Assembly (NCBI GenBank): GCA_003249625.1
Contig: QKII01000006.1
Location: 1 to 7,877 of the forward strand
Direction of reading: 5' to 3'
Source: Propionivibrio sp.
GTDB lineage: Bacteria > Pseudomonadota > Gammaproteobacteria > Burkholderiales > Rhodocyclaceae
Length of the DNA stretch: 7,877 nt
The notes under the pieces were generated by a model that made no database searches, was not told where the DNA came from, and was given only the letters and a program-made list of their open reading frames with translations. Within the stretch, counting starts at the first letter, position 1, and the number at the start of each line of letters is the position of its first letter. The position numbers and the translations under genes were made by a program. Shown piece after piece: positions 7,834-7,877 of this stretch.

Positions 7834-7877
7834 TTCCGTCCTTGCCCTTCGTGGTGGTCTTGGGCACTGGCGCCATT
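7826..7877 (-). CDS. C-terminal tail of an unidentified gene (5'-partial)
   Basis: On the minus strand a frame entering from the right edge is open and ends at TGA (7826-7828), eight bases inside the DUF2894 gene. The visible residues, MAPVPKTTTKGKDGNG, form a lysine-rich, disordered tail; the first methionine need not be the start. The eight-base overlap (ATGGCTGA) is typical of coupled operon genes. Given the usual company of DUF2894, an OmpA-family or DUF802 protein would be expected, but nothing in 16 residues proves it. Confidence 0.45.
   Translation of the reverse strand, partial: MAPVPKTTTKGKDGNG

Overview
The window reads as a GC-rich chromosomal stretch of a proteobacterium, most likely a betaproteobacterium and possibly a Rhodocyclales member. 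This placement is inferred from the RimO and OmpR/EnvZ sequence types, the DUF2894 gene, and the joining of a hemerythrin to a THI5-like sensor diguanylate cyclase. No phylogenetic test was possible. Almost every base is coding. There is no RNA gene, insertion sequence, CRISPR array or phage gene visible, and no gap without a gene longer than about 125 bases.

Plus strand (1-2426): the window opens inside rimO, the radical-SAM enzyme that methylthiolates ribosomal protein S12. About the first quarter of the gene lies off the left edge. Its stop codon overlaps the GTG start of an FAD-linked oxidase of the D-2-hydroxyglutarate / D-lactate dehydrogenase type, so the two are probably translationally coupled.

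Minus strand (2433-7877), in transcription order from right to left: the last codons of an unidentified gene; a DUF2894 protein; a 125-base gap; an 835-residue membrane diguanylate cyclase; a 102-base gap; ompR; and envZ overlapping ompR by four bases. The envZ stop faces the oxidase stop across only six bases.

The most interesting gene is the 835-residue sensor. It combines an exported THI5/NMT1-like ligand-binding domain, a transmembrane helix, a PAS domain, an intact GGDEF domain with its inhibitory site, and a C-terminal hemerythrin domain carrying all seven expected di-iron ligands. It should make cyclic di-GMP in response to both a periplasmic small molecule and an oxygen or redox cue. 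Its position just upstream of a complete OmpR/EnvZ pair suggests a local cluster of envelope and environmental sensing genes, although shared function is not shown. The remaining genes are ordinary housekeeping or metabolic genes.
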